Assembly: GCF_009877435.1 (NCBI RefSeq)
Contig: NZ_WXEX01000001.1
Span: 186,001-250,000, forward strand
Origin: Heliomicrobium gestii
GTDB taxonomy: Bacteria > Bacillota > Desulfitobacteriia > Heliobacteriales > Heliobacteriaceae
Reading direction: 5' to 3'
DNA length: 64,000 bases
Part shown: positions 27,291 through 36,592 of the stretch, one piece after another
How the letters are laid out: each line of letters begins with the position of its first letter
Position numbering within the stretch: position 1 is the stretch's first letter
Notes under the pieces: model-generated
What the model was told of the DNA's origin: nothing
Seen by the model: the letters and a program-made list of their open reading frames with translations, nothing else
Database searches by the model: none
Made by a program: the position numbers and the translations under genes

Positions 27291-28607
27291 AGATGGCGCA
27301 CCGTCCAAATAATCGTAGCGGTTGTCGAAGACACGCTTCGTCTTTTTCTCACTGCGCGGCAGTCCGCCGTGAGGAAGCACCTCCACATCGGCGATGATGC
27401 CGATGACCGACTTGATGTTTTTGCGGCAGGCTTGGGCCACTTCTTCCGGCCGGTGGCCATTTGACAACTCGACGCGGATGCGGATGTGATCCTTGTTGTC
27501 GATCCGATCCAGGACGATCTGGTATTCGCTCGAAACGCCCGGTGTGTGTTTGAGGACATGGTCGATCTGGCCGGGGTAGATGTTGACCCCTTTGATCTTG
27601 ATCATGTCGTCGGTCCGCCCCAGCACGCGGCGGATCATGGGGAAGGGGCTGCCACAGGAGCAGGCGTGCGTCTCAATGGTGGTGATGTCCCGGGTGCGGT
27701 AGCGGATGAGGGGCATGCCTTCCTTGGCGATGGTGGTGATCACCAGTTCGCCTTCCTGTCCCGGCGGGAGGACATGGCCCGTTTCCGGGTCGATGACCTC
27801 AAAGATGAGGTAGTCAGACCAGTAGTGCAGCCCTTCGTGGCAGGGGCAGTCGATGGCGATGCCCGGTCCATAAATCTCTGTCAGGCCGTAGATGTCAAAG
27901 GTTTCGATGCCCAGGATCTCCTCGATGCGCCGGCGCAGCTTGTCGCCCCACCGCTCGGAGCCAAAGACGCCCAGACGCAGTTGGATCGCGTCGACGATCC
28001 CCCGGCGCTCTGCTTCCTCCGCCAGCAACAGGCCGTAGGAGGAGGTGCCGATCAGCACGGAGGTCTTCAGGTCCGTCATCATTTCCAATTGCTTGTTCGT
28101 GTTGCCGGGGCCTGTCGGGATCGTCATGGCGCCCAGCCGCTCGACACCGGCCTGAAAGCCGATGCCGGCCGTCCACAAGCCGTAACCGGGCGTGACCTGC
28201 ACGCGGTCGCGGCGACCGACGCCGACTGTTTCCAAGCAGCGAGCCATCATGATGGCCCAGTCGTCCACATCCTTTTGGGTGTAGGGCACGATGACCGGTT
28301 TGCCTGTCGTGCCCGACGAGGAGTGGATGCGGACAACCTCTTCCTCATCGACCGCCATCAAGCCCAACGGATAGGCTTGTCGAAGATCCTGCTTCGTCGT
28401 AAAAGGCAGGCGGGCCAGATCTTCTACCGAACAGATGTCCTCCGGCGCGATCCCTGCCGCATCAAAACGCTCCCGGTAAAAGGAACTGCCCTGGTAGGCG
28501 CGGCGCAACGATTGAGCCAGTTGGGGAAACTGGCTTTCGGCAATGGCCTCAAAATCGATGGGACGGCGAATCTCCGCCCGCTCACAGGCGACGGCTGTTG
28601 AGGTCAT
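27288..28607 (-). CDS. paaK: Phenylacetate-CoA ligase
   Basis: A 439-residue AMP-forming ligase that activates phenylacetate (or indole/hydroxyphenyl acetate) to its CoA thioester. The ATP-binding P-loop is HSSSGTTGKPVIVPYT (about 94-109); DIYGLTEIYGPG and the C-terminal 'DDMIKIKGVNIYPGQID' hinge are typical. It is the last gene of an operon-like set with iorA and iorB, whose product makes aryl-acetyl-CoA from aryl-pyruvates; the ligase lets the pathway run between acid and CoA ester, giving ATP in aromatic amino acid fermentation or supplying aromatic amino acid synthesis from aryl acids. Confidence 0.93.
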   Translation of the reverse strand: MTSTAVACERAEIRRPIDFEAIAESQFPQLAQSLRRAYQGSSFYRERFDAAGIAPEDICSVEDLARLPFTTKQDLRQAYPLGLMAVDEEEVVRIHSSSGTTGKPVIVPYTQKDVDDWAIMMARCLETVGVGRRDRVQVTPGYGLWTAGIGFQAGVERLGAMTIPTGPGNTNKQLEMMTDLKTSVLIGTSSYGLLLAEEAERRGIVDAIQLRLGVFGSERWGDKLRRRIEEILGIETFDIYGLTEIYGPGIAIDCPCHEGLHYWSDYLIFEVIDPETGHVLPPGQEGELVITTIAKEGMPLIRYRTRDITTIETHACSCGSPFPMIRRVLGRTDDMIKIKGVNIYPGQIDHVLKHTPGVSSEYQIVLDRIDNKDHIRIRVELSNGHRPEEVAQACRKNIKSVIGIIADVEVLPHGGLPRSEKKTKRVFDNRYDYLDGAPS

Positions 28608-28759
28608 GTTTCTCTTCTCCTCTCATGCTCTACTGGCTTCTGGCGAGCGCTCAGGTCTCTCCGCGCTTCAGCTACGCTCCAAGTCCACTCGGGTCATCTC
28701 GGCTCGGCTCCATGACCGTTTCCTGAATGATCCTACAATGCAACCATGGTGCTTGCTTT

Positions 28760-29374
28760 TTAGGATACCAAAGGCGCTGTTTCCGCACAAGACCCCAGGC
28801 GGCGTCCCGCTTGGAAGGCCAGGCGGTTGATGTCGCGCAGGCGGGAGGGCAGGAGGTTTTCCGCCGCTTGCCAGAGCATCTCGGCGGTGACAGGAAGGCC
28901 GGGCAGCGTTGAAAGGACGCCGAGCATGACCATGTTGGTCGTCTTGGCGTTGCCAATCTCCAAGGCGGCGGCGGTGGCATCGATGAGGTGAACGCGCTGT
29001 CCCTGTTGCTGCAAAAAGTCGACGATCGCCGCCTCATCGTAACGGGTCAGACCGAGGGAGGCGGCCGGGGGAATGATGGGGCGGCCGTTGATGACAGCCC
29101 GGCCATGAGGAGCGAGCTTTGGCCAGCCTTTGAGGCTCTCAGCCAGTTCCAGGCTGACGAGGACATCGGCGGCGCCGTCAGGGATCAGAGCGCCCCAGAG
29201 CCGTTCACCGACACGGACATGGCTGATGACAGATCCTTCCCGTTGGGCCATGCCGATGGTCTCCGAAGTGCGGACCTTGTATCCAGCCGCCAGGGCGGCT
29301 TCGGCGAAGACGCGCGACGCCAGGACGCCGCCTTGGCCGCCGACGCCGGCGATGATCAGGTTAAAGGTTTTCAT
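28760..29374 (-). CDS. iorB: Indolepyruvate ferredoxin oxidoreductase, beta subunit
   Basis: A 204-residue POR-gamma-type subunit, beginning FNLIIAGVGGQGGVLASRVFAEA and containing RTSETIGMAQREGSVISHVR. It works with IorA to decarboxylate indolepyruvate and other aryl-pyruvates oxidatively to aryl-acetyl-CoA, reducing ferredoxin. ATG 29374 follows GGAGGTGGAG, and overlaps the iorA stop codon (ATGA), a sign of coupled translation. The 152 bases between its stop and paaK hold nothing recognisable. Confidence 0.93.
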   Translation of the reverse strand: MKTFNLIIAGVGGQGGVLASRVFAEAALAAGYKVRTSETIGMAQREGSVISHVRVGERLWGALIPDGAADVLVSLELAESLKGWPKLAPHGRAVINGRPIIPPAASLGLTRYDEAAIVDFLQQQGQRVHLIDATAAALEIGNAKTTNMVMLGVLSTLPGLPVTAEMLWQAAENLLPSRLRDINRLAFQAGRRLGSCAETAPLVS

Positions 29375-31443
29375 GACTCCACCTCCGGCGAAATGGCCTT
29401 CCAAGGACAGACCTGGGCGCAGCCGCCGCAACCGAAACACTTTTCCCGGGCGATGGCGACGGTGGTTTTGCCGCCTTGTCCCTCGCCGTGAGCGAGCGAC
29501 TTCACCTCGTACAGGGCGGGGCAGCCGAATTTGCGCAGGCAGATGCCGCAACGACGGCAGGCATCAGGGTCGATCCGGTGCGGTGTGGACCGGCGCACGA
29601 GATTGACGCAGTCGCGCCGGGCGATGAGGACAGAGACGCCGGGATAGTCCAGGGCTTCCTTCGCGGCGGCGACGGTGGCGGCGATGTCATAGGGGTCGAC
29701 GGTGCGCACCCATTCGACGCCACAGCCGCGGGCGACAGCGGCGATGTCGATGGTCGGCGCGACTTCGCCCGTGCCTTTGCGGCCGAGGCCGGGGTGAGGC
29801 TGGTGGCCGGTCATGGCGGTCGTCCGGTTGTCCAGCACGACCAGCGTCATGCGGGCTTGCTGGTAGACAGCGTTGACCAGTGGCGGGATGCCGGAGTGGA
29901 AGAAGGTCGAATCGCCCAAAAAGGCGATATGGGGCCGGTCCGGTTCGATCTGAGAAAAACCGGCCGCCATGGCCACCGAGGCGCCCATGCAGACGATGGT
30001 GTCCGCCGCCCCCAGCGGCGGCATGGCGCCCAAGGTGTAGCAGCCGATGTCGCCGGTGAAGAGGGCGTCGCGGCTGCGGGCTGCCTGGATGAAGGCGTAA
30101 AAGCTGTTGCGGTGGGGACAGCCGGCGCAGAGGATGGGGGTGCGCAGCGGCGGCGCCGGCGGTACCGCCATTTCCGCGCCGGAAGCGACAGTCTCCGTGG
30201 TCGCAGAGGTCTCCGGAGTCACCGGCGTCGCCTGCGCTTTTGCGGTGACGCGATCGGCGGAGGTGGCCGGCGCGCCCTTACCAAGGGGAACCCCATGGCA
30301 ATGGATCGAGTCGGAGACAAAGCGGCGCAAGAGGGGCAGCAGGAGATCGGTGTTGAACTCACCCTCTCGGGGGAGGTGGCCCGAGTGCTTCCCGATGATC
30401 GAGAGAGAAAGGCCGGTGCGGTACGCCTCGATAGTCAACTGTTCTTCGATGACCGGTTCCTGTTCCTCCACGATCAGCACCGCTGTCTTGTCGCGCAGAA
30501 AATCGACGATGGGCGCGGCAGGCAGGGGGACGGGGGCGCCTACCTTGTAGACGGGGATGGAGACGCCAAGGATGTCAAGGCCTTCTCGGACATAGTTGTA
30601 AGCTACGCCGCCAGCGACGATGGCGAGATCGGCAGTGGCTCTAGCAAGATCCCCGGAATTCCCCATGCGTTCGGTGGCTTCGTCACAAAGGGACGGAGGC
30701 GCGGGAGACATCGTCGCCTCTTCGCCGCAGGGTGTGGCGATCCCGTTTAGGCGATGTCGCAAAAACCAGCGGCGCATCTCCTCCTGGATCGCATTGAGGC
30801 GGCGATGGCGTTTGGCCGACAGGGCAGGGAGGATCACCCAACCGGGATCGCGCTCAAAGCGGACCGGCGGGAGAGGGAGAGCCGGCTTGGGCGGCGGGGC
30901 AAAAGCCACATCCTGGCAGACATGGGCTGTCCGCGTGGTGGGCCGGACGATGACGGGAACCTGCAGATCCTCGGACAATTGAAAAGCCGCCTTCACCATC
31001 TCCCGAGCTTCCTCCGGCGTGGCCGGATCGAGGACAGGAAGCTTGGCGAAGCGGGCGAAAAGGCGCGTATCCTGTTCTGTCTGGGAACTGTGGGGTCCCG
31101 GATCGTCGGCGACGATCAGGACGAGGCCGCCCTTCACGCCCAGATAGGCCAGAGTCATCAAGGGATCGGAGGCCACATTGAGACCGACCTGTTTCATGCA
31201 GGCCATGGCCCGGGCGCCCGTCCAGGATGCGGCGATGGCCGTTTCCAAAGCCACCTTCTCATTGACGGACCACTCGGCGTAAATGCCATATTCACCTGCA
31301 TGGTGCAGGATTTTTTCTGTCACTTCCGTCGACGGTGTGCCGGGATAGGCAGCGACCACACGGACGCCGGCCTCGATGGCGCCCCAGGCGATCGCTTCAT
31401 TTCCCATCAGCAACCGGCGCGGCGGTTCAGCGATTCTGTTCAT
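29371..31443 (-). CDS. iorA: Indolepyruvate ferredoxin oxidoreductase, alpha subunit
   Basis: A 690-residue subunit: pyrimidine-binding domain (AAYPGTPSTEVTEKI), linker, TPP-binding domain (GDIGCYTLGAMPPLGAADTIVCMGAS; key residues GDIGCYTLG) and a C-terminal two-[4Fe-4S] ferredoxin domain (CRRCGICLRKFGCPA and CFGCGGCAQVCPW). ATG 31443 follows GAAAGGAA and starts the family N-terminus; the frame to 31497 only adds a Lys/Glu stretch. An Ala/Thr/Pro-rich insertion around residues 395-440 separates the domains and is probably a flexible linker. Confidence 0.94.
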   Translation of the reverse strand: MNRIAEPPRRLLMGNEAIAWGAIEAGVRVVAAYPGTPSTEVTEKILHHAGEYGIYAEWSVNEKVALETAIAASWTGARAMACMKQVGLNVASDPLMTLAYLGVKGGLVLIVADDPGPHSSQTEQDTRLFARFAKLPVLDPATPEEAREMVKAAFQLSEDLQVPVIVRPTTRTAHVCQDVAFAPPPKPALPLPPVRFERDPGWVILPALSAKRHRRLNAIQEEMRRWFLRHRLNGIATPCGEEATMSPAPPSLCDEATERMGNSGDLARATADLAIVAGGVAYNYVREGLDILGVSIPVYKVGAPVPLPAAPIVDFLRDKTAVLIVEEQEPVIEEQLTIEAYRTGLSLSIIGKHSGHLPREGEFNTDLLLPLLRRFVSDSIHCHGVPLGKGAPATSADRVTAKAQATPVTPETSATTETVASGAEMAVPPAPPLRTPILCAGCPHRNSFYAFIQAARSRDALFTGDIGCYTLGAMPPLGAADTIVCMGASVAMAAGFSQIEPDRPHIAFLGDSTFFHSGIPPLVNAVYQQARMTLVVLDNRTTAMTGHQPHPGLGRKGTGEVAPTIDIAAVARGCGVEWVRTVDPYDIAATVAAAKEALDYPGVSVLIARRDCVNLVRRSTPHRIDPDACRRCGICLRKFGCPALYEVKSLAHGEGQGGKTTVAIAREKCFGCGGCAQVCPWKAISPEVES

Positions 31444-31759
31444 TGGGCAGTTCCTTTCTTTTTTGCATTTCGTCATTAATTCGACCTGCAGCGCCAAAAC
31501 CCTGCGCGGCTGTTCCCTTCGTTGCCGCGCGGACTCCTCAAAAAGCCCGGTATTTTATGCCTGACAACAGCGAGGACTAGGCGAGGCTTTTTAATAGGAT
31601 AGGGACATCGACAGGCAACCGTCGCCGGACAGGCGCAAAAACCTGCCTGCTGCATAATATGGCAAGGCCACGGCGGGGAACCGCCGGCAAGGGCACAACA
31701 TAGACTGCACCGAGCATAAATGAAAATGAAAGTCAGTATCGGAAAGCAGGGTGACAGCC
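31444..31759. other. Divergent intergenic region between iorA and the asparagine synthetase gene
   Basis: No coding frame is convincing here. It contains CTGCGCGGCTGTTCCCTTCG (31502-31521), which differs at two positions from a segment of the palindromic region at 10251-10270, followed by GCCGCGCGG that can pair with CTGCGCGGC. Promoters for both flanking genes must lie here, but I do not see a clear consensus pair and no T-box or other riboswitch motif. Confidence 0.45.
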
Positions 31760-33604
31760 ATGTGTGGGATTGTCGGATGGATCGACTGGGAGGCCGATCT
31801 CTCCCAGCAGGGACCTATCCTGGCCGCGATGGTAGAGACGCTGACCCATCGCGGCCCTGACGCCTCAGGAACGTGGATCTCGCCGCAGGCGCTCATCGGT
31901 CATCGCCGGCTGAGCGTCGTCGACTTGACCGGCGGCGTCCAGCCCATGATCCGGGAAGTGGGCGGACGTCGCTATGTGCTGACCTATAACGGGGAGTTGT
32001 ACAACACGCCGGAGCTGCGGCGGGAGTTGGAGGCGCGGGGCCATCGCTTCCGCACCCGTTGCGATACAGAGGCGGTGCTCCTCGCCTATATCGAATGGGG
32101 TGACGACTGTGTTCAGAAATTTAACGGCATCTACGCCTTTGGCGTTTGGGATGAGGTAAAAGGCCGCCTGTTCCTGGCCAGGGACCGCATGGGCGTCAAG
32201 CCCCTCTTCTACGCGCGGCGAGGCAGCGCTTTTTTGTTCGCCTCCGAGATCAAAGCCCTGCTGGTCCATCCCGGCATTCGCCCCGAGTTGGACGCCGAAG
32301 GGCTCGCCGAGGTTTTTGCCATCGGTCCGGCCCGCACGCCCGGCCACGGTGTGTTTAAAGGGATCCAGGAGGTCAGACCCGGCTACGCCCTGACCATTGA
32401 TGAGACGTCGATGCAGGTCAACCCCTACTGGACCTTGCAAAGCCGGCCTCACGAGGACAGCCTGGAAGAGACGACAGAACGGGTGCGGGAACTGCTCCTC
32501 GACGCCATCGAGCGGCAACTCGTCTCTGATGTTCCCGTTTGCACCCTCTTATCGGGCGGGCTCGATTCGAGCACCTTGACGGCTGTGGCCGCCCATGTCT
32601 ACGAGCGGGACGGCCTGGGTCCCCTGGACACCTATTCCATCGATTACCGGGACAACGACATCTATTTTAAACCGAGCCTTTTTCAGCCCAACGCCGACGC
32701 CCCCTGGATTCAACGGGTATCGCAGCACCTCGGCACCATCCACCATGAGGTGATCGTCGATACGCCTGAACTGGTCGACGCCCTCAAGCCGGCCCTGTGG
32801 GCGCGCGACCTGCCCGGCATGGTCGACGTGGAATCGTCCCTCTATCTCTTCTGCCGGGAGATCAAAAAAGGCGCCACCGTCGCCTTATCGGGCGAGTGCG
32901 CCGATGAGGTCTTCGGCGGCTATCCCTGGTTCCACCGGCCCGAACTGCTGAACGCCGGCGTCTTCCCGTGGGCTCGCCGCATCGCCGAACGGGCCAGCCT
33001 GCTGGCGCCGGCGATCCGTGAATACATTCAACCGGAAACCTATGTGGCGCGGCGGTACGAAGAAACGCTGGCCGAGGTTCCGCGCCTGCCGGGAGAAGAC
33101 GCCGAAGAGGCGCGCCGGCGCGAGATGTTCTATCTGAATATCACCTGGTTCATGACGACCTTGTTGGACCGCAAAGACCGCATGAGCATGGCCCATGGCT
33201 TGGAGGTGCGCGTTCCCTTCTGCGACCACCGCATTGTCGAGTATGTCTGGAACATCCCTTGGGCGATGAAAACCTGTGAAGGACGTGAAAAGGGCATCCT
33301 GCGTCGCGCCTTGCGGGGCATCCTGCCAGAAGACGTCCTTTGGCGCAAAAAGAGCCCCTACCCGAAAACCCACAACCCTGCCTACACGACGGCCGTTCGT
33401 CATTGGTTGGTGTCGATCCTTGACGATCCCGACTCGCCCCTGTTGTCGCTCATTGACGAGGAGCGGGTGCGCGCCCTGACGGCGGCCGACGCGGAGACGA
33501 CCGACCTGCCCTGGTTCGGTCAACTGATGGGCCTGCCGCAACTTTTCGCCTATCTGGCCCAAGTGGACCTATGGCTGCGCAATATGCAGGTCAGCATCGG
33601 CTGA
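31760..33604 (+). CDS. asnB: Asparagine synthase (glutamine-hydrolysing)
   Basis: A 614-residue enzyme with an N-terminal class II glutaminase domain (MCGIVGWIDW; Cys2 is the nucleophile once Met is removed) and a C-terminal synthetase with the PP-loop SGGLDSSTL at about 256-264. It makes asparagine from aspartate, ATP and glutamine. ATG 31760 is chosen rather than GTG 31751, because the Cys must follow the initiator Met directly. It stands alone with its own terminator. Some AsnB-like proteins modify peptidoglycan or peptides instead; nothing nearby suggests this. Confidence 0.93.
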   Translation: MCGIVGWIDWEADLSQQGPILAAMVETLTHRGPDASGTWISPQALIGHRRLSVVDLTGGVQPMIREVGGRRYVLTYNGELYNTPELRRELEARGHRFRTRCDTEAVLLAYIEWGDDCVQKFNGIYAFGVWDEVKGRLFLARDRMGVKPLFYARRGSAFLFASEIKALLVHPGIRPELDAEGLAEVFAIGPARTPGHGVFKGIQEVRPGYALTIDETSMQVNPYWTLQSRPHEDSLEETTERVRELLLDAIERQLVSDVPVCTLLSGGLDSSTLTAVAAHVYERDGLGPLDTYSIDYRDNDIYFKPSLFQPNADAPWIQRVSQHLGTIHHEVIVDTPELVDALKPALWARDLPGMVDVESSLYLFCREIKKGATVALSGECADEVFGGYPWFHRPELLNAGVFPWARRIAERASLLAPAIREYIQPETYVARRYEETLAEVPRLPGEDAEEARRREMFYLNITWFMTTLLDRKDRMSMAHGLEVRVPFCDHRIVEYVWNIPWAMKTCEGREKGILRRALRGILPEDVLWRKKSPYPKTHNPAYTTAVRHWLVSILDDPDSPLLSLIDEERVRALTAADAETTDLPWFGQLMGLPQLFAYLAQVDLWLRNMQVSIG

Positions 33605-33733
33605 ACCCAAGGATCATAGACGGCAATAACCTGACACGGGGGTTCTTTGCCTGATGATGTCCGTCATAAAGCGCAGATGAAATCAGGGAAGGGGACATGC
33701 AAGGAACAAGGAGAGGGAATAAGTGGAATTTTC

Positions 33734-33763
33734 GACCTCGGGACATTTTTCCCGGGGTCTTTT
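33734..33763 (+). terminator. Rho-independent terminator after asnB
   Basis: GACCTCGGGA (33734-33743) pairs with TCCCGGGGTC (33750-33759, one G-T pair), followed by TTTT and a further T-rich stretch. Confidence 0.75.
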
Positions 33764-33788
33764 GACCTTTTTCGGATTGCATTATGTA

Positions 33789-33816
33789 TTGAATATTTCA
33801 AAGAGGCATATACTAT
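33789..33816 (+). promoter_or_regulatory. Probable promoter of the unknown 249-residue protein gene
   Basis: TTGAAT (33789-33794), a 16-base spacer and TACTAT (33811-33816), about 85 bases before the start codon. Confidence 0.5.
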
Positions 33817-33902
33817 TTCCAAAATACGCGCAAACTCAAGGCGACAACAAGAGGAAACTCCTTAGGAATAAAGCGCCTTGCGTTGATGGAGGGTGAGTTG
33901 TG

Positions 33903-34652
33903 ATGACAGGTTCCTCATATGATGTGGCGACCAGGGAAAAGGCATTGCAGACACTGGATGATGAATATCGCCGTTACCGCCAGGCGCTGGAAGCCGCCTT
34001 CACATTGGCCGAAACGATGATGCAAAAGGCCCTCGAACCGGTTCGTTCGGAACTGCAGACCATCCGCGAACGGTTGGAGTTGATGCCGGCTACGCCCGAC
34101 ATCCCTCAGATTCCCGGTCAGGGCATCCTGGCCGATCTGTCGGAAAGCGCGCCCAATCTGGTCGCGCCAGGGGCGGCGAGCGGCGAAGGCAACGCGGGAA
34201 GACGACCGCGCGGACGCAAGAAGGAAAAAACGGAGGAAAAGGCCAAGGCGCCTCGCATCCGCTGGGGCACGACGGATGAGGAGATCCGCCATACCGTCTT
34301 CGAACAACTGCGATCCCTGGAAGAAAAAGGGAAGGAGATCACCATCACCACGATCAAAACCGAAGTCCCCAGCATGATGCGGTATGTCTATGGCGAGAAG
34401 GCCCTGTTCAAAGGGATCGGGGAACTGTTGGAGGAGTATCGCAGCGAGGCGGTCAAACAAGAGTCGCCCACCATCGCCTCTCAGGTGATCGAACTGCCCA
34501 GCCGGCGAGAGGGAAGCGATTTTGACGGTCCAGAACCGGATCCGGCGCCGATCAGCGTGCCGCTGACGACCGTCGAGAGAGAGGCCGCCCTGTTTGAGCC
34601 CAAACTACCGGATATGCCGTCAGGGAGCCTGTTGGACCTGTCAAAAGTGTAA
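33903..34652 (+). CDS. Unknown coiled-coil protein
   Basis: A 249-residue protein I do not recognise. Residues 8-60 form an amphipathic helix or coiled coil (EKALQTLDDEYRRYRQALEA), residues 95-120 are a Lys/Arg/Glu-rich stretch (RRPRGRKKEKTEEK) that could bind nucleic acid, and 125-185 look like a small folded helical domain (TTDEEIRHTVFEQLRSLEE ... MRYVYGEKALFKGIGELL) of winged-helix-like or SWIB-like length. The tail is Pro/acidic. No membrane segment or signal. ATG 33903 (or GTG 33900) follows GGAGGGTGAG. It has its own promoter and terminator between asnB and the liv genes. Confidence 0.7.
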   Translation: MTGSSYDVATREKALQTLDDEYRRYRQALEAAFTLAETMMQKALEPVRSELQTIRERLELMPATPDIPQIPGQGILADLSESAPNLVAPGAASGEGNAGRRPRGRKKEKTEEKAKAPRIRWGTTDEEIRHTVFEQLRSLEEKGKEITITTIKTEVPSMMRYVYGEKALFKGIGELLEEYRSEAVKQESPTIASQVIELPSRREGSDFDGPEPDPAPISVPLTTVEREAALFEPKLPDMPSGSLLDLSKV

Positions 34653-34682
34653 CCACGGGGAAAACGGCAAAAGAGCCACATC

Positions 34683-34745
34683 GAAGAAGTCCTGATTAAG
34701 CCGGAAGGAGACTTCCTGTGCATAAGGGGCTTCTTTCGTTTTTCT
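34683..34745 (+). terminator. Rho-independent terminator after the unknown gene
   Basis: GAAGAAGTCCT (34683-34693) can pair with AGGGGCTTCTTTC ending near 34737, enclosing an inner GGAAG/CTTCC hairpin, and is followed by GTTTTTCTGTTTTT. Confidence 0.65.
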
Positions 34746-34915
34746 GTTTTTGTAGACACTCGCGGCAGCAACATTCTCTGTGAGGAACGATTGAAAAAAG
34801 GGCCAATGGTGGTGAATTGGATGGCCAAATCGTTTATCCTGCGATTCCTCCCTTTTACGGCGAATTATATCGAAAAAAAGTAAAATTGTTCTTGTGGCTC
34901 GGACATTGTTTTTTA

Positions 34916-34944
34916 TTGACGGACAGAAAGTCGAACCCTATAAT
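34916..34944 (+). promoter_or_regulatory. Promoter of the first liv binding-protein gene
   Basis: TTGACG (34916-34921), a 17-base spacer and a perfect TATAAT (34939-34944), 52 bases before the start codon. Confidence 0.88.
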
Positions 34945-34996
34945 TAGTGCTAAGATCGCCAATTGCTTAAAGATTGGCAGCTGAAGGAGGAGAAAA

Positions 34997-36178
34997 ATGG
35001 GTAAAAGCAAATGGCTGAAAGGCCTGGGCGTCGTGCTCAGCCTGGCCTTGCTGGCCGGTTGCTCGGGGCAGTCCAAATCGGCCCAAGCGCCGGGAGCGTC
35101 GGACGAGATTCTGATCGGGGCGAACTTCGAGTTATCGGGGGACGTTGCTACATACGGGACCTCGTCATACAACGCCGCCATGCTCTATTTCGATGAGGTC
35201 AACGCCAAGGGCGGCATCAATGGCAAGAAGATCAAGGTTATCAAGTATGACAACAAGTCGGACAAAGCCGAATCGCTGAGCGTCGTCACCCGCCTGGTGA
35301 CCCAGGACAAGGTGTCCGCCGTCATCGGCCCCGTCACCTCCGGCAACACCCTGAGCGTCGTCACCTTTGCTGACGACAAGAAGGTGCCCGTGATCACACC
35401 GACGGCGACCAACCCCGATGTCACCGTCGATCCGAAAACCAACAAGGTCCATGATTACGTCTTCCGGACCTGCTTCCTGGATTCCTTCCAGGGTAAGGCG
35501 GCAGCCGAATTCTCCCTGAAAAAAGGCGCCAAAAACGCTGTTGTCCTCGTCAGCCAAGCCGATGAATACTCCAAAGGCCTCGGCAAGTTCTTCAAAGAGA
35601 CCTTCACCGCCGGCGGCGGAACGATTCTTTCCGAAGAGGCTTTCGACAAGAACGACAACGACTACCTGGCCATCCTGACCAAGGTGAAAGGCAAAAACCC
35701 CGACGTGATCTACCTGCCGGCCTACTATGAAGCCGTCGGCAAGATCGTCAAGCAGGCTCGCGGCCTCGGCATCACGGCCACCTTTGTCGGCAGCGACGGC
35801 TGGGATTCGCCGAAACTGGCTGAAGTGGCTGGCAAGGAAAACCTGAACAACTGCTTCTTCACCAACCACTACACCCCCGAAGATCCCGATCCGGCGGTCC
35901 AATCCTTCGTAAAAGCCTTCAAAGAAAAATACGGCCAAGTGCCTGACGCCCTCGCCGCCCTGTCCTACGACGGCGCCCGCCTGATCGTCGACGCCATCCA
36001 ACGCGCCGGCAGCGCGGAACCGCAGAAGATCAAAGAAGCCCTGGCGTCCACGAAGGACTTCGCGGCCATCACCGGCAAGTTTACCCTCAACGAAAACCAT
36101 GACCCTGTGAAAGACATCGTTATCGTCGAACTGAAAGACGGCGTCCAAACGGTCAATTCCAAGCTGAAAGCCCAGTAA
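34997..36178 (+). CDS. livK: Branched-chain amino acid ABC transporter binding lipoprotein 1 (LivK-like)
   Basis: A 393-residue type I periplasmic-binding-fold lipoprotein. The signal ends in LALLAGC with lipidated Cys22. The mature part starts ILIGANFELSGDVATYG and contains the hinge-type sequences INGKKIKVIKYDNKSD and VIGPVTSGNTLSV. It captures leucine/isoleucine/valine or related amino acids for the LivHMGF importer. AAGGAGG precedes ATG 34997. It is followed by a strong terminator, so it may be expressed on its own, above the permease genes. Confidence 0.92.
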   Translation: MGKSKWLKGLGVVLSLALLAGCSGQSKSAQAPGASDEILIGANFELSGDVATYGTSSYNAAMLYFDEVNAKGGINGKKIKVIKYDNKSDKAESLSVVTRLVTQDKVSAVIGPVTSGNTLSVVTFADDKKVPVITPTATNPDVTVDPKTNKVHDYVFRTCFLDSFQGKAAAEFSLKKGAKNAVVLVSQADEYSKGLGKFFKETFTAGGGTILSEEAFDKNDNDYLAILTKVKGKNPDVIYLPAYYEAVGKIVKQARGLGITATFVGSDGWDSPKLAEVAGKENLNNCFFTNHYTPEDPDPAVQSFVKAFKEKYGQVPDALAALSYDGARLIVDAIQRAGSAEPQKIKEALASTKDFAAITGKFTLNENHDPVKDIVIVELKDGVQTVNSKLKAQ

Positions 36179-36214
36179 ACCCTGATTCGCCAGAGCCCCC
36201 GGGGAGAAGGGAAT

Positions 36215-36249
36215 CCCCGGAAGCGATTCGTCTCTTCCGGGGCCTTTTT
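36215..36249 (+). terminator. Rho-independent terminator after livK1
   Basis: CCCCGGAAG (36215-36223) and CTTCCGGGG (36234-36242) with a ten-base loop, followed by CCTTTTT. Confidence 0.9.
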
Positions 36250-36592
36250 CGCAATTGACAGGGAAATGTACGCAGAAGTACAATTGTCATAGGTATAATG
36301 GTCAGCCGAGGTTTCATCGATGAGACCGGTCAGGCGAAAGAGGATTTCCTGAACACCCTACGACGGGGTCGGACAATGACGTTCGCCGTCCCAATGACGA
36401 CGGAAGTTTGCGCCGACCTTGTTTTTATGTCCAGCGATTGTTATCTTCATCACCCTAAGGGAGTCTTTCGCCGATGCGGACCTACGCCGGAGATGAGGAG
36501 GTGACGGGAGAGACATACCGGTGAGCGGTTCCTGAGGACATATTTTTCCGGACATATGCTTGCGTAGGAAAATGAAAGGGGAGGTCACGTTC
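36250..36592 (+). other. Long leader region of the second liv binding-protein gene
   Basis: About 340 bases without a supported gene. It holds TTGACA (36255-36260), a short inverted repeat TGTAC/GTACA (36268-36282) and TATAAT (36294-36299), but these do not sit at normal promoter spacing with one another. A frame at 36298-36504 exists but has no ribosome binding site and an unnatural composition. The length suggests a structured 5' untranslated region; I recognise no riboswitch class. Confidence 0.4.

Noticed and set aside
27486-28601. 371-codon plus-strand frame opposite paaK
   Set aside because: Antisense of the ligase gene, no ribosome binding site.
36298-36504. 68-codon frame in the livK2 leader
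   Set aside because: No ribosome binding site, odd composition (Cys, Met and Arg scattered), and it lies in a probable untranslated leader.
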